The notes beneath the pieces were generated by a model. It worked only from the letters and a program-made list of their open reading frames with translations. It searched no databases and had not been told where the DNA came from. A program made the position numbers and the translations under genes. Positions 19,106 through 27,749 of a stretch of DNA of 64,000 bases are shown piece after piece; positions within the stretch are counted from its first letter, which is position 1; each line of letters starts with the position of its first letter. Source of the stretch: Paenirhodobacter ferrireducens (GTDB taxonomy: Bacteria > Pseudomonadota > Alphaproteobacteria > Rhodobacterales > Rhodobacteraceae); contig NZ_SAVB01000008.1 of assembly GCF_004022265.1 (NCBI RefSeq), positions 1-64,000 of the forward strand, given 5' to 3'.

Positions 19106-19120
19106 GGGAGGCATGCCGCA

Positions 19121-19157
19121 GCCCCGGAGAGCGGGGCAGCGACGCCCTTTTGAGGGC
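19121..19157 (+). terminator. Tandem hairpins after the RgpF/GT2 gene
   Basis: Two successive hairpins follow the stop codon: GCCCCG/CGGGGC around a 5-nt loop (19121-19137) and GCCCT/AGGGC around TTTG (19144-19157). There is no long T-run, so termination would be weak or factor-assisted. Confidence 0.35.
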
Positions 19158-19192
19158 CTCGGCGCGACACCGGTTGACGGGCGGCCGCCTTT

Positions 19193-19208
19193 CGTCAAGA
19201 TCTTGACG
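19193..19208. promoter_or_regulatory. Perfect 16-bp palindrome upstream of the 19238 gene
   Basis: CGTCAAGATCTTGACG is perfectly self-complementary and ends 29 nt before the ATG at 19238. It could be an operator for a dimeric regulator. It could instead act as a terminator stem, because an AT-rich stretch (AAATCTTATTTT) follows directly. The sequence change to AT-rich DNA begins here. Confidence 0.45.
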
Positions 19209-19237
19209 GAAATCTTATTTTGCAAGGATAAATCTCG

Positions 19238-20125
19238 ATGGACTTCAGGGCATTATGGCCTGCCAGGGAGACGGTGCGGCGGTTGGCATGCGTCACGATG
19301 GTGCGGGATGAAGACTACTTCATCGAGATGTATATCAAACACTATCTGATGAATTGCCCTGATGCGGATTTCTATATTATCGACCATGCCTCTACGAGGC
19401 CGGTCAGTTCCGTGATCCGGGAGAAATTTCATGATCTCGCTGAGGGGCGGGTGAATGTGATCCGGATTCCGGATATTCCGTTCGATGACGACTTCAAGTC
19501 GATGGCGCTTTCCTCGGTCGGCAGCATGGCTTGCGCGGCATATGAGATTGTCATCGTTTCCGATGTGGATGAGCTGGTCGTGCCGCTCAAGGGGGATCTC
19601 GTCGGAACCTGCCTTGCGCTGTCTGCCGATGTCATCGCGCCGCTCGGATTCGAGGTGATTCAGAATTCGGTCTTTGAGGCGCAATATGATGTCGACGCCC
19701 CGGTATTTTCCCAGCGGAAATACGGGTATTTCAAATCGTCGCAGACAAAGCCGGTGATCTGGAAAGCCGCGAGCATCGTGTCGGCTGGCATCCATAAATG
19801 CATGTATGATTATGTGTTTTCCCGCGACCTGATTACGGTGCATATGCGGTTTGCTGACCGCGAGCAGGCCCGATACCGAGTGAGCCATCGCCGGCAGGTG
19901 ATGTTTTCGAAAAATCAGATCAGCCGAAGATACGGGGTCTATTGGTCGGTTGCGGAAGATGTTCGGCTGCGGTTTTTCGAGCATATAACCAAGGCGGACT
20001 TTTCCCGGGCCAGCGATATCATTCCGGAATTTATGGAGCATTTGTCCAAAACCAAGCACCGGAATGCTCATGGATATTTCAGCCCCGACTTGCACCTGAA
20101 AACGAAGTATTGTTACTTCGACTGA
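19238..20125 (+). CDS. Glycosyltransferase family 2-like protein (GT92-type)
   Basis: A 295-aa protein with the opening VTMVRDEDYFIEMYIKHYL (about 20-38), the usual nucleotide-binding start of Glyco_tranf_2_4/GT92-type enzymes. FYIIDHAS follows (about 47-54), and a metal-binding site VSDVDELV sits at about 107-114. The C-terminus has IHKCMYDYVF and HMRFADREQARYR, again typical of that group. AAGGA lies nine nt before the ATG. The gene is clearly more AT-rich than its surroundings, a sign of recent transfer. It stands between the rhamnan-type glycosyltransferase and a sulfotransferase on the same strand. Donor unknown. Confidence 0.7.
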   Translation: MDFRALWPARETVRRLACVTMVRDEDYFIEMYIKHYLMNCPDADFYIIDHASTRPVSSVIREKFHDLAEGRVNVIRIPDIPFDDDFKSMALSSVGSMACAAYEIVIVSDVDELVVPLKGDLVGTCLALSADVIAPLGFEVIQNSVFEAQYDVDAPVFSQRKYGYFKSSQTKPVIWKAASIVSAGIHKCMYDYVFSRDLITVHMRFADREQARYRVSHRRQVMFSKNQISRRYGVYWSVAEDVRLRFFEHITKADFSRASDIIPEFMEHLSKTKHRNAHGYFSPDLHLKTKYCYFD

Positions 20126-20328
20126 GGTTGTGAAACCAGACGGCGACGCAGGGATGGGGTTCTCCAGGGGCAATGATGCACACCAGACTTCTGGAGGACC
20201 GGGTGGTCGAGCTGTTTTCTGCGGGGCGTGACGTCTTGGGGGCAGCCCCGAAGGGGGGGACGCGCGGCCGGTCTCGCCCTGTGCGGCGGCGCACGTCGGG
20301 CGGTTCCTCCGCGGACGGGGGCGCCGGG

Positions 20329-21258
20329 ATGCCCTCTGATGGAAACGCCGCACCGTCGTTTTCCGCGCCGGTGGCGATCGGCGGGCTGGGGGGGAGCGGC
20401 ACCCGTGTCGTTGCCCGGATGCTGCAGCTGAGCGGCTGCGAGATCGGGCCCCGGCTCAACGACGCGCTCGACAACCTGTGGTTCACGGTGCTGTTCAAGC
20501 GCATCGACTGGACGCGCCGCGCTCCTCGGCCCGAGGAGCTCGAGCTGGCCGCCGCACTGTTCCGGCGGGCAATGACCACAGGTCTCGGCGGCACGCCCGG
20601 CCCGGCCGGGGCGCAGCTCTTGGACAGCCTGCGGCGGGATCTGCCGCCGAACGGCGGCTGGCATTGCGGCGCGCGGGTGCCGGATCTCGACACGCTCCTG
20701 CACAGCCCGGGGGCGGGGGGCGACCGCTGGGGCTGGAAAGAGCCGAACACCCATGTCTTCCTGCCCGCGCTGGTGCGGCACCTGCCGGGGCTGCGCTACA
20801 TCCACGTCGTGCGCGACGGGCTCGACATGGCGTTCAGCCACAACATGAAGCAGGCGCGGAATTGGTCGTATCTCTACGGCCTGCCGCAAGATGAGCCGGA
20901 GTCTCCGGCGCGGCAGTTGCGCTACTGGACGGCGGCCAACCGCAGGGCGCTGGACATTGGTCGGACGCATCTTCCAGACCGTTTCCTTGTGGTGTCCTAC
21001 GAGGCGGTCTGTGCTGAACCGCTGCGGCACTGGCAGCGGCTGCTGCGCTTCCTGGGCCAGCCTGAGGACCGGCTGCTGCCGGAAGAGTTCCTGATCCGGC
21101 CGTGCTCGATCGGGCGGGCGCAGCAGCAGGACCTGTCATGCCTGCCGGCGGTGGAAATCGCGGCGGCGCAGGATCTGGCGGCCGAGGTCGCGCGGCTCGA
21201 TCAGGCCCCGTTCGCCGCGCGGCCCTTCTCCGCGCAAGCAATCCCCGAAGAGGATTGA
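20329..21258 (+). CDS. Sulfotransferase family protein
   Basis: A protein of about 309 aa with a P-loop-type PAPS motif GGLGGSGTR near residue 17 and, about 145 residues later, RYIHVVRDGLDMAFSHN, the typical second PAPS-binding segment (Arg and Ser contacting the 3'-phosphate). KEPNTH lies between. These features place it in the sulfotransferase superfamily. The start is ambiguous. ATG 20329 has GGGGGC six nt upstream and starts just before the domain, while ATG 20173 would add 52 residues of noncoding-looking composition. The substrate is probably a glycan residue given the neighbours, but this is inference. Confidence 0.75.
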   Translation: MPSDGNAAPSFSAPVAIGGLGGSGTRVVARMLQLSGCEIGPRLNDALDNLWFTVLFKRIDWTRRAPRPEELELAAALFRRAMTTGLGGTPGPAGAQLLDSLRRDLPPNGGWHCGARVPDLDTLLHSPGAGGDRWGWKEPNTHVFLPALVRHLPGLRYIHVVRDGLDMAFSHNMKQARNWSYLYGLPQDEPESPARQLRYWTAANRRALDIGRTHLPDRFLVVSYEAVCAEPLRHWQRLLRFLGQPEDRLLPEEFLIRPCSIGRAQQQDLSCLPAVEIAAAQDLAAEVARLDQAPFAARPFSAQAIPEED

Positions 21259-21344
21259 ATTGTAACGATATTGCTTTTGCATGAATGCCGGACCTGCCCC
21301 AAGCTGGCCTTTCCATTGGGAAGATTACTCAGGGCGGAGTTTTT

Positions 21345-21974
21345 ATGAAACAGCTTACGAAACCGGCGTGGCCGGCCGTGGCCGCGATGGCCGTTGCCGC
21401 AGTTCTCGCCTTCCCTGCACAGACGGCCCGGGCCGGGGATATGCCGTATCTCGGCGATATCATTGCGGTCGCCTATAGCTATTGTCCGGTCGGCTGGGAA
21501 CCCGCCGATGGGCAGCTTCTGCCGATCTCCAACTATTCGGCGCTTTTCGCACTCTACGGCACCACCTATGGCGGAGACGGGCGCAGCAGCTTCGGCCTGC
21601 CCGACCTGCGCAGCCGTGCGGCCTCCGAGCAGGGGGCGGCGGCTGCGCCGGGGCTGACGCCGCGCGACATCGGCGAGAAATATGGGCAGCCGACGCAGAC
21701 CCTGAGTGTTTCGCAGTTGCCGGCACATGTGCATACGGTCAATGCGAACAATCTCGACGGCAATTTCCCCGGCCCGGCCGGCAAGGTTCTGGCTGCTGCG
21801 CCGAGCGGGGGCAGCGGCAACGAGACGATCTATTCCGGTCAGCCGGCCGATACCACGATGTCGCCGCAGATGATCACCCCGACCGGTGGCGGACAGCCCC
21901 TGGCGACGCAAGATCCCTATCTGGCGATGCAATATTGCGTGGCCGTGTCCGGGGAATTCCCGATGCGGGAGTGA
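21345..21974 (+). CDS. Exported phage tail-collar domain protein, copy 1
   Basis: A 209-aa protein with a clear Sec signal peptide: KQLTKPAW, a hydrophobic Ala-rich core, then a predicted cut after ARA near residue 31. The mature part is a tail-collar (microcystin-dependent MdpB-like) domain with YLGDIIAVAYSYCP, GWEPADGQLLPI, LFALYGTTYGGDGR and FGLPDLRSR, then GNETIYS near residue 160. GGAG sits five nt upstream of ATG 21345. Two paralogues with the same layout follow. No capsid, portal, tail-tube or integrase gene is nearby, so this is not a prophage. An extracellular or glycan-associated structural role is possible but unproven. Confidence 0.85.
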   Translation: MKQLTKPAWPAVAAMAVAAVLAFPAQTARAGDMPYLGDIIAVAYSYCPVGWEPADGQLLPISNYSALFALYGTTYGGDGRSSFGLPDLRSRAASEQGAAAAPGLTPRDIGEKYGQPTQTLSVSQLPAHVHTVNANNLDGNFPGPAGKVLAAAPSGGSGNETIYSGQPADTTMSPQMITPTGGGQPLATQDPYLAMQYCVAVSGEFPMRE

Positions 21975-22056
21975 GCGTCCGGGAGAGCGCGTCTTCCCGC
22001 CGCCTGTGCGGCGTCAGGATACTTGACACAGAATTTTCAGACAGCGGAGACTCTTT

Positions 22057-22668
22057 ATGTCCTTTCTGAAATGCGCGATGGGGGCGAGCCTGCCCAGCCT
22101 CGCAGTGATCGCCGCCCTTGCCGGAGCGGGTCCGGCAAGGGCCGGCGAGGAGCCCTATATCGGCGACATCATGATCGTCGGGTTCAACTTCTGCCCGAAG
22201 TACTGGGTGCCGGCGCAGGGCCAACTCATGGCGATCGCGCAAAATCAGGCGCTTTTCGCATTGCTTGGCACCACTTATGGCGGAGATGGGCGGACCACCT
22301 TCGCGCTGCCGGACCTGCAGGGCCGTGTGACGGTCGGTTCCAATGCGCCGGCGGGGCTGTCGCGCGGCGCGAAGGGGGGGCAGGAAACGGTGGCGATGAC
22401 CAGCACCACGATGCCCGCCCATACGCATCCGGTTCTGGCGACCGAGGCGGATGGCGATCAGCCCGGCCCCGGCGGCAAGCTCCTGGCCGGCGCGCCGAGC
22501 GGTGGCACCGGCAACGAGACGATCTATTCCGATCAGCCGCCGAACAAGCTGATGTCGGATGCAATGATCTCGAATACCGGTGGCGGGGCCGCGTTCTCCG
22601 TGCTCGATCCCGGCCTGTCGCTGTTGCATTGCATCGCGGTCTCGGGCCTCTTCCCGCCGCGCAGCTGA
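22057..22668 (+). CDS. Exported phage tail-collar domain protein, copy 2
   Basis: A 203-aa paralogue of the preceding gene. The signal peptide has a core ASLPSLAVIAALAGAG and a predicted cut after PARA (about residue 29). The mature domain has YIGDIMIVGFNFCP, VPAQGQLMAI, LFALLGTTYGGDGR, FALPDLQGR and GNETIYSDQ. The conserved cysteines are kept: one after the first strand and one near the C-terminus (LLHCIAVSG). GGAG lies seven nt before the ATG. It is 82 nt downstream of copy 1 and 36 nt upstream of copy 3, consistent with one transcript. Function unknown. Confidence 0.85.
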   Translation: MSFLKCAMGASLPSLAVIAALAGAGPARAGEEPYIGDIMIVGFNFCPKYWVPAQGQLMAIAQNQALFALLGTTYGGDGRTTFALPDLQGRVTVGSNAPAGLSRGAKGGQETVAMTSTTMPAHTHPVLATEADGDQPGPGGKLLAGAPSGGTGNETIYSDQPPNKLMSDAMISNTGGGAAFSVLDPGLSLLHCIAVSGLFPPRS

Positions 22669-22704
22669 ACAGCCTTTCGGAGCAAGGATATTGTGGAGAT
22701 GACG

Positions 22705-23316
22705 ATGTTTCATTCGAAGATGGTCGCGGGCGCGGCGCTGGCGCTGGCCGGCATCTCGGCTCCCGGTCTCGCCCGGGCCGACAGCATGCCGTTCGTGGGC
22801 GAGATCTGGGCGACAGGCGTGGCCGGCTATTGCCCGCGCGGTTCGCTTCCTGCCGAGGGGCAGCTTCTGGCGATTGCCGAGTATGAGGCCCTGTATACTC
22901 TTTATGGCACGACCTATGGCGGCGACGGGAGGAGCTCCTTTGGCCTGCCCGACCTGCGCAGCCGGGTGCCGGTCGGAACCGGGGCCGGGGCGGGGCTGTC
23001 GCAGACGCCTCTTGGCCTCGAGCGCGGGCAGGAGGCGGTCACCCTGACCCAGGCCAATCTTGCCCCTCACCATCACGGGGTTGCGGCGAACAATCTGGAC
23101 GGCAATCTCGCCGGGCCGACCGGCAGGCTTCTGGCCGCGGCGCCGACCGGTGGCACCGGCAACGAGACGATCTATTCCGACCAGCCGCCGAACAAGCAGA
23201 TGTCGGTGCAGATGATTGCGCCTGTGGGGCAGAACATGCCGGTCTCGGTTCTCGATCCGACTCTGGCCGTGCGCTATTGCGTGGCCACCACCGGCCTCTA
23301 TCCGTCCCGTCAGTGA
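22705..23316 (+). CDS. Exported phage tail-collar domain protein, copy 3
   Basis: A 203-aa third paralogue. The signal peptide runs through MVAGAALALAGISAPG to a predicted cut after LARA (about residue 25). The collar domain follows with FVGEIWATGVAGYCP, LPAEGQLLAI, LYTLYGTTYGGDGR, FGLPDLRSR, a His-rich APHHHGVAAN and GNETIYSDQ. It is closer to copy 1 in the collar core and to copy 2 in the GTGNETIYSDQPPNK segment, suggesting gene conversion. I chose ATG 22705 because GGAG is six nt upstream, matching the layout of the other two copies; GTG 22693 and ATG 22699 are possible. The trio is followed by an SGNH hydrolase. Confidence 0.83.
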   Translation: MFHSKMVAGAALALAGISAPGLARADSMPFVGEIWATGVAGYCPRGSLPAEGQLLAIAEYEALYTLYGTTYGGDGRSSFGLPDLRSRVPVGTGAGAGLSQTPLGLERGQEAVTLTQANLAPHHHGVAANNLDGNLAGPTGRLLAAAPTGGTGNETIYSDQPPNKQMSVQMIAPVGQNMPVSVLDPTLAVRYCVATTGLYPSRQ

Positions 23317-23481
23317 GGATAGCTCGGGCAGTCCCGGGGGCGGCGAGGCGCTGCCTTCGGGCGTTTTCGCGCTTGATTTTTCGCCTATAACGTGTGGTCC
23401 TGCGCGGAGGAGTGGGCGCGTTTCGGCGGTGTTCGCCTGCGCCGGCCACTGCGCGCGCATCCGAGGACACTGGGCACTGAC

Positions 23482-24339
23482 ATGATCGTATCGAAACCCC
23501 GGCTGCTGTTCCGGCCGGACCCGGTTCTGGGCTGGTCGCTGACGCCCGGACATGCGGTGCAGGTCGCCTTTCGCGACGGTGTGGTCCAGCGGATCGGGGC
23601 GGATGGCTGGCGCCAGGTGCCCGGCCGCAGCGCCGCGACCGGGCCGCGGCTTGCGGTTTATGGCTGTTCCTTTACCTACGGCACCGGTCTTGCCGACGAG
23701 GAGACCTATGTCGCGCGGCTGCAGGCGGCCCTGCCGGAAATCTGCTTTCTCAATCGCGGCATCGGCGGTCAGGGCACGGTGCAGAACCTTCTGCAATTCC
23801 GCCGCGACATTGCAGCGGGAGCGGTGGATGCGGCGATCTTCGCGATCATCAGCGATCACCGCTTCCGCAATATCCCGCACCCGTCCCGGATGCGGCAGTA
23901 CCTGTCGCTTGAATGGTCCTCCCTGGGGGTTGGGCACGTCCCGGTGCTGCGCCGCGGCGGTGCCGGGCGGCCGCGCATCGTCTATCTGCCGATCTGGCAG
24001 CCGGTGATCGCGCGTGGCGGGTTCGAGGCCTTCCTGCCCGACGACTGGATGATCACCGACGCCACGCTTGCCGCGCTGGAGATGATCCGGGAAGAGGCGG
24101 CCGCGCACCAGATCCCGGTGGGCTTTGCACTGCTCGACGCGCTGGCGCCGGCATTCAACACCGTGGTCCGCGCGCGCTGCGAGAATTGCGTCGATATCTC
24201 GGTGCCGATGGACGCGGCCCATACCCATATGCCGCATGACCGCCATCCGAATGCCCATGCCAACGCCCTTTACGCCGAGCGGCTGCTGCCACTGGCGCGC
24301 GCCCTTGGCGAGACGGCGCACAGCGGAGAGCGGGCATGA
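23482..24339 (+). CDS. SGNH/GDSL-type hydrolase
   Basis: A 285-aa protein with the three blocks of the SGNH fold. The nucleophile region is YGCSFTYGTG (about 58-67), with Ser in place of the usual GDS. A glycine-bearing block GIGGQGTVQN lies at about 92-101, and a C-terminal catalytic pair DRHPNAHAN at about 253-261. No signal peptide is visible, so it acts in the cytosol unless exported another way. Members near polysaccharide genes often act as O-acyl esterases or transferases. ATG 23482 was chosen over an upstream frame of noncoding composition. Its stop overlaps the carbamoyltransferase start by 4 nt. Confidence 0.75.
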   Translation: MIVSKPRLLFRPDPVLGWSLTPGHAVQVAFRDGVVQRIGADGWRQVPGRSAATGPRLAVYGCSFTYGTGLADEETYVARLQAALPEICFLNRGIGGQGTVQNLLQFRRDIAAGAVDAAIFAIISDHRFRNIPHPSRMRQYLSLEWSSLGVGHVPVLRRGGAGRPRIVYLPIWQPVIARGGFEAFLPDDWMITDATLAALEMIREEAAAHQIPVGFALLDALAPAFNTVVRARCENCVDISVPMDAAHTHMPHDRHPNAHANALYAERLLPLARALGETAHSGERA

Positions 24340-26177
24340 GTTTCCGTGTTCTCGGGATCTCTGCCCATTTCCACGATTCGGCGGCGGCGCTGGTGCGGGA
24401 CGGGCAGATCCTGGCGGCCGCGCAGGAAGAGCGCTTTTCCCGTCGCAAGGGCGATGCACGCTGGCCTGCGGCGGCCATCGCCTCCTGTCTGGCGCATTTG
24501 CCCGCGGGGGAGCGCCCCGACCGCGTCGCCTATTACGAGGACCCGGGGCACAAGATCCGGCGCATCCTCGACACCGCGCGTGGGCTCGCGCCTTCCGGGG
24601 CGCTGCAATGGCCGCGGATGATGCACAGCCTGCACACGCTGGCCGCGGACCTGCCCGGGCAGCTGGCCGCGCTGGCGGGGGCGGCGGAGCGGGTGGTGCT
24701 GGTGCCGCATCACCGCAGCCATGCCGCCTCTGCCTTTTACCCCTCGCCCTGCGAGACTGCCGCGGTTCTGGTGCTTGACGGGGTCGGGGAAACTGCGAGC
24801 ACGACGCTGTGGCACGGAAGCCGCGGCACCGGCCTGACTGCGCTCGCCGAGACCCGCTTCCCGCATTCGCTGGGGCTGTTCTACAGCGCGTTCACCCAGT
24901 ATTGCGGCTTCAAGGTGAACTCGGGGGAATACAAGCTGATGGGGCTCGCCCCCTTCGGCACGCCGAGCTGGGCCGGACGCATCCTCGATCAGCTGATCGA
25001 CCTGCGGGAGGACGGCTCCTTCGCGCTCGACATGCGCTATTTCGATTTCGACCGTCGGCAGAGCGGCACCTCGCCGCTGTTCGAGGCCTTCTTCGGCCAG
25101 CCGCAGCGCCATCCCGACGAGCCGATCACGCCCTTCCACATGAATGTCGCGGCCTCGGTGCAGGCGGTGCTCGAAGCGGCGGTGGTGCGGCTGGGCCGCA
25201 CGGCGCTGGCACGGACGGGGGCACGCGCGCTGTGCCTTGCCGGCGGCGTCGCGCTCAACTGCCTTGCCAATCGCCGGCTGCGGCTCGATCTGCCAGAGCT
25301 CGAGACGCTGTGGATCCAGCCGGCGGCAGGGGATGCGGGCGGCGCGCTTGGTGCGGCGCTCGAGGTCGCCGAGGCAGAGGCACGGGCTGTGGGGCGGGTG
25401 GCTCCGGCGGGCGACCGGATGCAGCATGCCCTGCTCGGCCCCGGCTTTTCCGCCGGGGCGATCCGCGCTGCGTTGCAGGCGGCGGGGCTCGTCTTCGTCG
25501 AGCAGACCGACCCCGCGGCCTATGCCGATCAGGTCGCCGCGGCGTTGGCCGAGGGGCAGGTCATCGGCCATTTCGACGGCCGGATGGAATTCGGGCCGCG
25601 CGCGCTTGGCAATCGCTCGATCCTCGCCGATCCGCGCGGCCAGGAGACCTTGCAGCGGGTCAACCGCAGCATCAAGTTCCGCGAGGACTGGCGCCCCTTC
25701 GCGCCGATCGTTCTTGCGGCGCGGGCGGCGGAGATCTTCGAGGCACCGGTGGACAGCCCCTATATGTTGCTGGTGGCCGACCTGCGGCCGGAATTCTGCG
25801 GCGCGACCGACCTTGGCGCGGCGCGGGCGCAGGGGCTGAGCACGCCGATGGAGCTGCAAGGCGCGATCGGCAGCGCTTTCGATGCGGTGACGCATGTCGA
25901 TTTCAGTGCCCGGTTGCAGACGATCGACCCCGGCGACGGGCGTCGTGCCGGGGCGATCTTGCGGGCCTTCGAGGCGCGCACCGGCTGCCCGATGCTGCTC
26001 AATACCTCATTTAACGTCCGGGGCGAGCCGATCGTTTGCCGGCCGAAGGATGCGATCGACTGCTTCCTGAACACGGGGCTTGATCTGTTGGCGATCGGGC
26101 CGTTCCTGGTCCATCGTGCGGCGCAGGGGGAATGGGTGGAGGGCAGGGTGGGGAGGGCGCGCTTTGCAGCCGACTGA
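24336..26177 (+). CDS. Carbamoyltransferase (NodU/CmcH family)
   Basis: A 613-aa cytosolic enzyme that transfers a carbamoyl group from carbamoyl phosphate to a hydroxyl, by analogy with NodU (Nod factor sugars) and CmcH. The N-terminal domain (about 1-370) has GISAHFHDSAAALV at the start, HHRSHAASAFYPS near residue 130 with metal-binding His, and VLVLDGVGE. It continues with KLMGLAPFG and LAGGVALNC. The C-terminal domain has GRMEFGPRALGNRSILADPR (about 414-433) and CPMLLNTSFNVRGEPIV. It overlaps the SGNH gene by 4 nt and precedes a small gene by 1 nt. Context points to carbamoylation of a capsule sugar. Confidence 0.92.
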   Translation: MSFRVLGISAHFHDSAAALVRDGQILAAAQEERFSRRKGDARWPAAAIASCLAHLPAGERPDRVAYYEDPGHKIRRILDTARGLAPSGALQWPRMMHSLHTLAADLPGQLAALAGAAERVVLVPHHRSHAASAFYPSPCETAAVLVLDGVGETASTTLWHGSRGTGLTALAETRFPHSLGLFYSAFTQYCGFKVNSGEYKLMGLAPFGTPSWAGRILDQLIDLREDGSFALDMRYFDFDRRQSGTSPLFEAFFGQPQRHPDEPITPFHMNVAASVQAVLEAAVVRLGRTALARTGARALCLAGGVALNCLANRRLRLDLPELETLWIQPAAGDAGGALGAALEVAEAEARAVGRVAPAGDRMQHALLGPGFSAGAIRAALQAAGLVFVEQTDPAAYADQVAAALAEGQVIGHFDGRMEFGPRALGNRSILADPRGQETLQRVNRSIKFREDWRPFAPIVLAARAAEIFEAPVDSPYMLLVADLRPEFCGATDLGAARAQGLSTPMELQGAIGSAFDAVTHVDFSARLQTIDPGDGRRAGAILRAFEARTGCPMLLNTSFNVRGEPIVCRPKDAIDCFLNTGLDLLAIGPFLVHRAAQGEWVEGRVGRARFAAD

Positions 26178-26178
26178 G

Positions 26179-26514
26179 ATGTCTGATTTCTTCGAGCGGC
26201 TGGCCGCGGTGCTGGCACTGGCCCCGGCGCCCGAAGGGGCGGGGCGGGGCGGGGTCTCCTCATCGGGCACGGCCAGCCTGTTTGCGCCGCCAGGCGCGGC
26301 GCAGGCGGCCCCTTTGCGCAGCCTCGCGGAGCTGTGCGCCGCGGAGCCGGGGATCTGGCCGGCGCTCGCCGCCGAGGCCGAGGCGGCGGGCGATGCTGCG
26401 ATGGCGGCGTTGTGCCGGGCCCTCGCCGCCGGGCTTGCCGATGGCGGCCTGCGTCCGCCCGGGGAATGGCGCCCGATGCACCGCCTTGCCGACTTCGTCT
26501 ATCCAGTCATCTGA
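26179..26514 (+). CDS. Small hypothetical protein coupled to the carbamoyltransferase
   Basis: A 111-aa alanine-rich protein that I do not recognise. It has no signal peptide and no membrane segment. The visible order is a helical N-terminus FFERLAAVLALAP, a flexible Gly/Ser/Ala linker, then a helical stretch with LAELCAAEPGIWPALAAEAEAAGDAAMAALCRALAAGL, ending WRPMHRLADFVYPVI. It begins one nt after the carbamoyltransferase stop and is followed 29 nt later by a sulfotransferase-like gene, so it is likely in the same transcript. A partner or adaptor for the carbamoyltransferase is conceivable. The codon pattern supports real coding. Confidence 0.6.
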   Translation: MSDFFERLAAVLALAPAPEGAGRGGVSSSGTASLFAPPGAAQAAPLRSLAELCAAEPGIWPALAAEAEAAGDAAMAALCRALAAGLADGGLRPPGEWRPMHRLADFVYPVI

Positions 26515-26543
26515 GGGCCGTCGGCCATGGCGGGAGACGAAGG

Positions 26544-27635
26544 ATGAGGCGGATTGTCTTGCATGTGGGGCCGGGGAAATGCGGCTCTTCCTCTGTTCAG
26601 GCCGCGATTCTGCGCCCGGCGACCGCCTTGCGCGATCATCTGGCGGGGGTGCTGCTGCAGCCCGCAGAGCTGTTGGGGCTCGATCGTGAACAGCCCGAGG
26701 CCGCGGTCGAGGACCGGTTTCACCGGCTGATCGCACGGGCACAGGCGGACCATCCCGGCAAGGTTCTGGTGCTGAGCCACGAGATGATCTTCAAGATGGT
26801 GCCGGTGTTGCGCAACCTGGCTCGGATCGCGCGCGCCCATGCCGACGAGGTGATGGTCGTGGCCTATGTCCGGCGGCAGTCGGATTTCCTGGTCTCCGCC
26901 TTCGGGCAATGGTTGTTCCGCGCACCGGCGCGGATCGCCGAGACCGCCGCGGTCTTGCGCGATCACGGCCTTGATCCCGCGCTGTTCTGGGGCGTCGAGC
27001 GGCACCTGATCGCGGTGCTCCTCGGGGGATGGGAGGTCGGGCGGCAGCTCAGCGGGCATCTCTATTTCGACTGGTCGTCCAGCATGTCCGAACGGGCGGC
27101 GGCGCTGACGGTGCTTGGCGTGCCGCTGTCCGTCGGGCTGTTGCCTCGGCCCGGGTTCGAGCGGCCGCTCATCGCCGATTTTCTCGCGCGGATCGGTCTG
27201 CCGGCCAAGTTTCCGGCCGCGGTCGAGCAAGTCCGCAATCCCGGCTTTCCGCCAGCCCTCATTGAAGGCGTCTGCGCGGCGATCGAGGCGGGCTATGCCA
27301 TGCCCGGGCCGGGCGAGCATACGGATTTCTTCGACTCTATGGGGACGGTGAATGCGGACAGGGCAGGCCAGAACGAGACCTTTCTGGCCCAGCTCAAGGA
27401 CCGGGTGGACACGGCCTTTGCGCCGGCGAACGCGGCCTTCGCCCGGCAATTCAGCTTGCCTGTCTCCTATTTTGCGCCACGCCGACAGGTCACGCAGGCG
27501 CAGGTGCAGGATGAGATCTGGCGCGAGGTGCGCGTTCGGGCCGCACTGCCAGAGGCGTTGCGCCAACGCGAGCGGGCCGCCCGCGCAGCTCTGGCGCAGA
27601 TGGCCTGGGCCGCCTACAGCGGTCGGGGGGCATAG
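26544..27635 (+). CDS. Sulfotransferase-like protein
   Basis: A 363-aa protein starting RRIVLHVGPGKCGSSSVQ, whose GPGKCGSSS resembles the PAPS 5'-phosphosulfate loop of divergent sulfotransferases found beside glycan genes. A second segment, VMVVAYVRRQSDFLVSAFGQWL (about 108-129), fits the Arg/Ser 3'-phosphate-binding site. ATG 26544 is preceded by GGAG and AAGG; an in-frame extension into the preceding gene was discarded. The C-terminus (about 320-363) is Ala/Arg-rich and helical. It is the fourth gene of a unit with the SGNH hydrolase, carbamoyltransferase and small protein. Acceptor unknown. Confidence 0.65.
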   Translation: MRRIVLHVGPGKCGSSSVQAAILRPATALRDHLAGVLLQPAELLGLDREQPEAAVEDRFHRLIARAQADHPGKVLVLSHEMIFKMVPVLRNLARIARAHADEVMVVAYVRRQSDFLVSAFGQWLFRAPARIAETAAVLRDHGLDPALFWGVERHLIAVLLGGWEVGRQLSGHLYFDWSSSMSERAAALTVLGVPLSVGLLPRPGFERPLIADFLARIGLPAKFPAAVEQVRNPGFPPALIEGVCAAIEAGYAMPGPGEHTDFFDSMGTVNADRAGQNETFLAQLKDRVDTAFAPANAAFARQFSLPVSYFAPRRQVTQAQVQDEIWREVRVRAALPEALRQRERAARAALAQMAWAAYSGRGA

Positions 27636-27749
27636 GCCTGTGGGGGGAGAGTGGCTTGCCGCCTTTCCCAGGCTTGGCTTAGACTGCCCTACCACCAACG
27701 GGTCCGGCATATGCGCCGTGCCAGAAATCTGACGACGGACAGCGGGCAA

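Noticed and set aside
20173-20328. N-terminal extension of the sulfotransferase starting at 20173
   Set aside because: The 52 added residues are Gly/Arg/Ser-rich without structure and read as noncoding DNA; ATG 20329 starts just before the PAPS loop with a suitable ribosome binding site.
21345-23316. Tail-collar trio considered as part of a prophage
   Set aside because: No capsid, portal, terminase, tail-tube or integrase gene is nearby; all three carry secretion signals, unlike phage collars.
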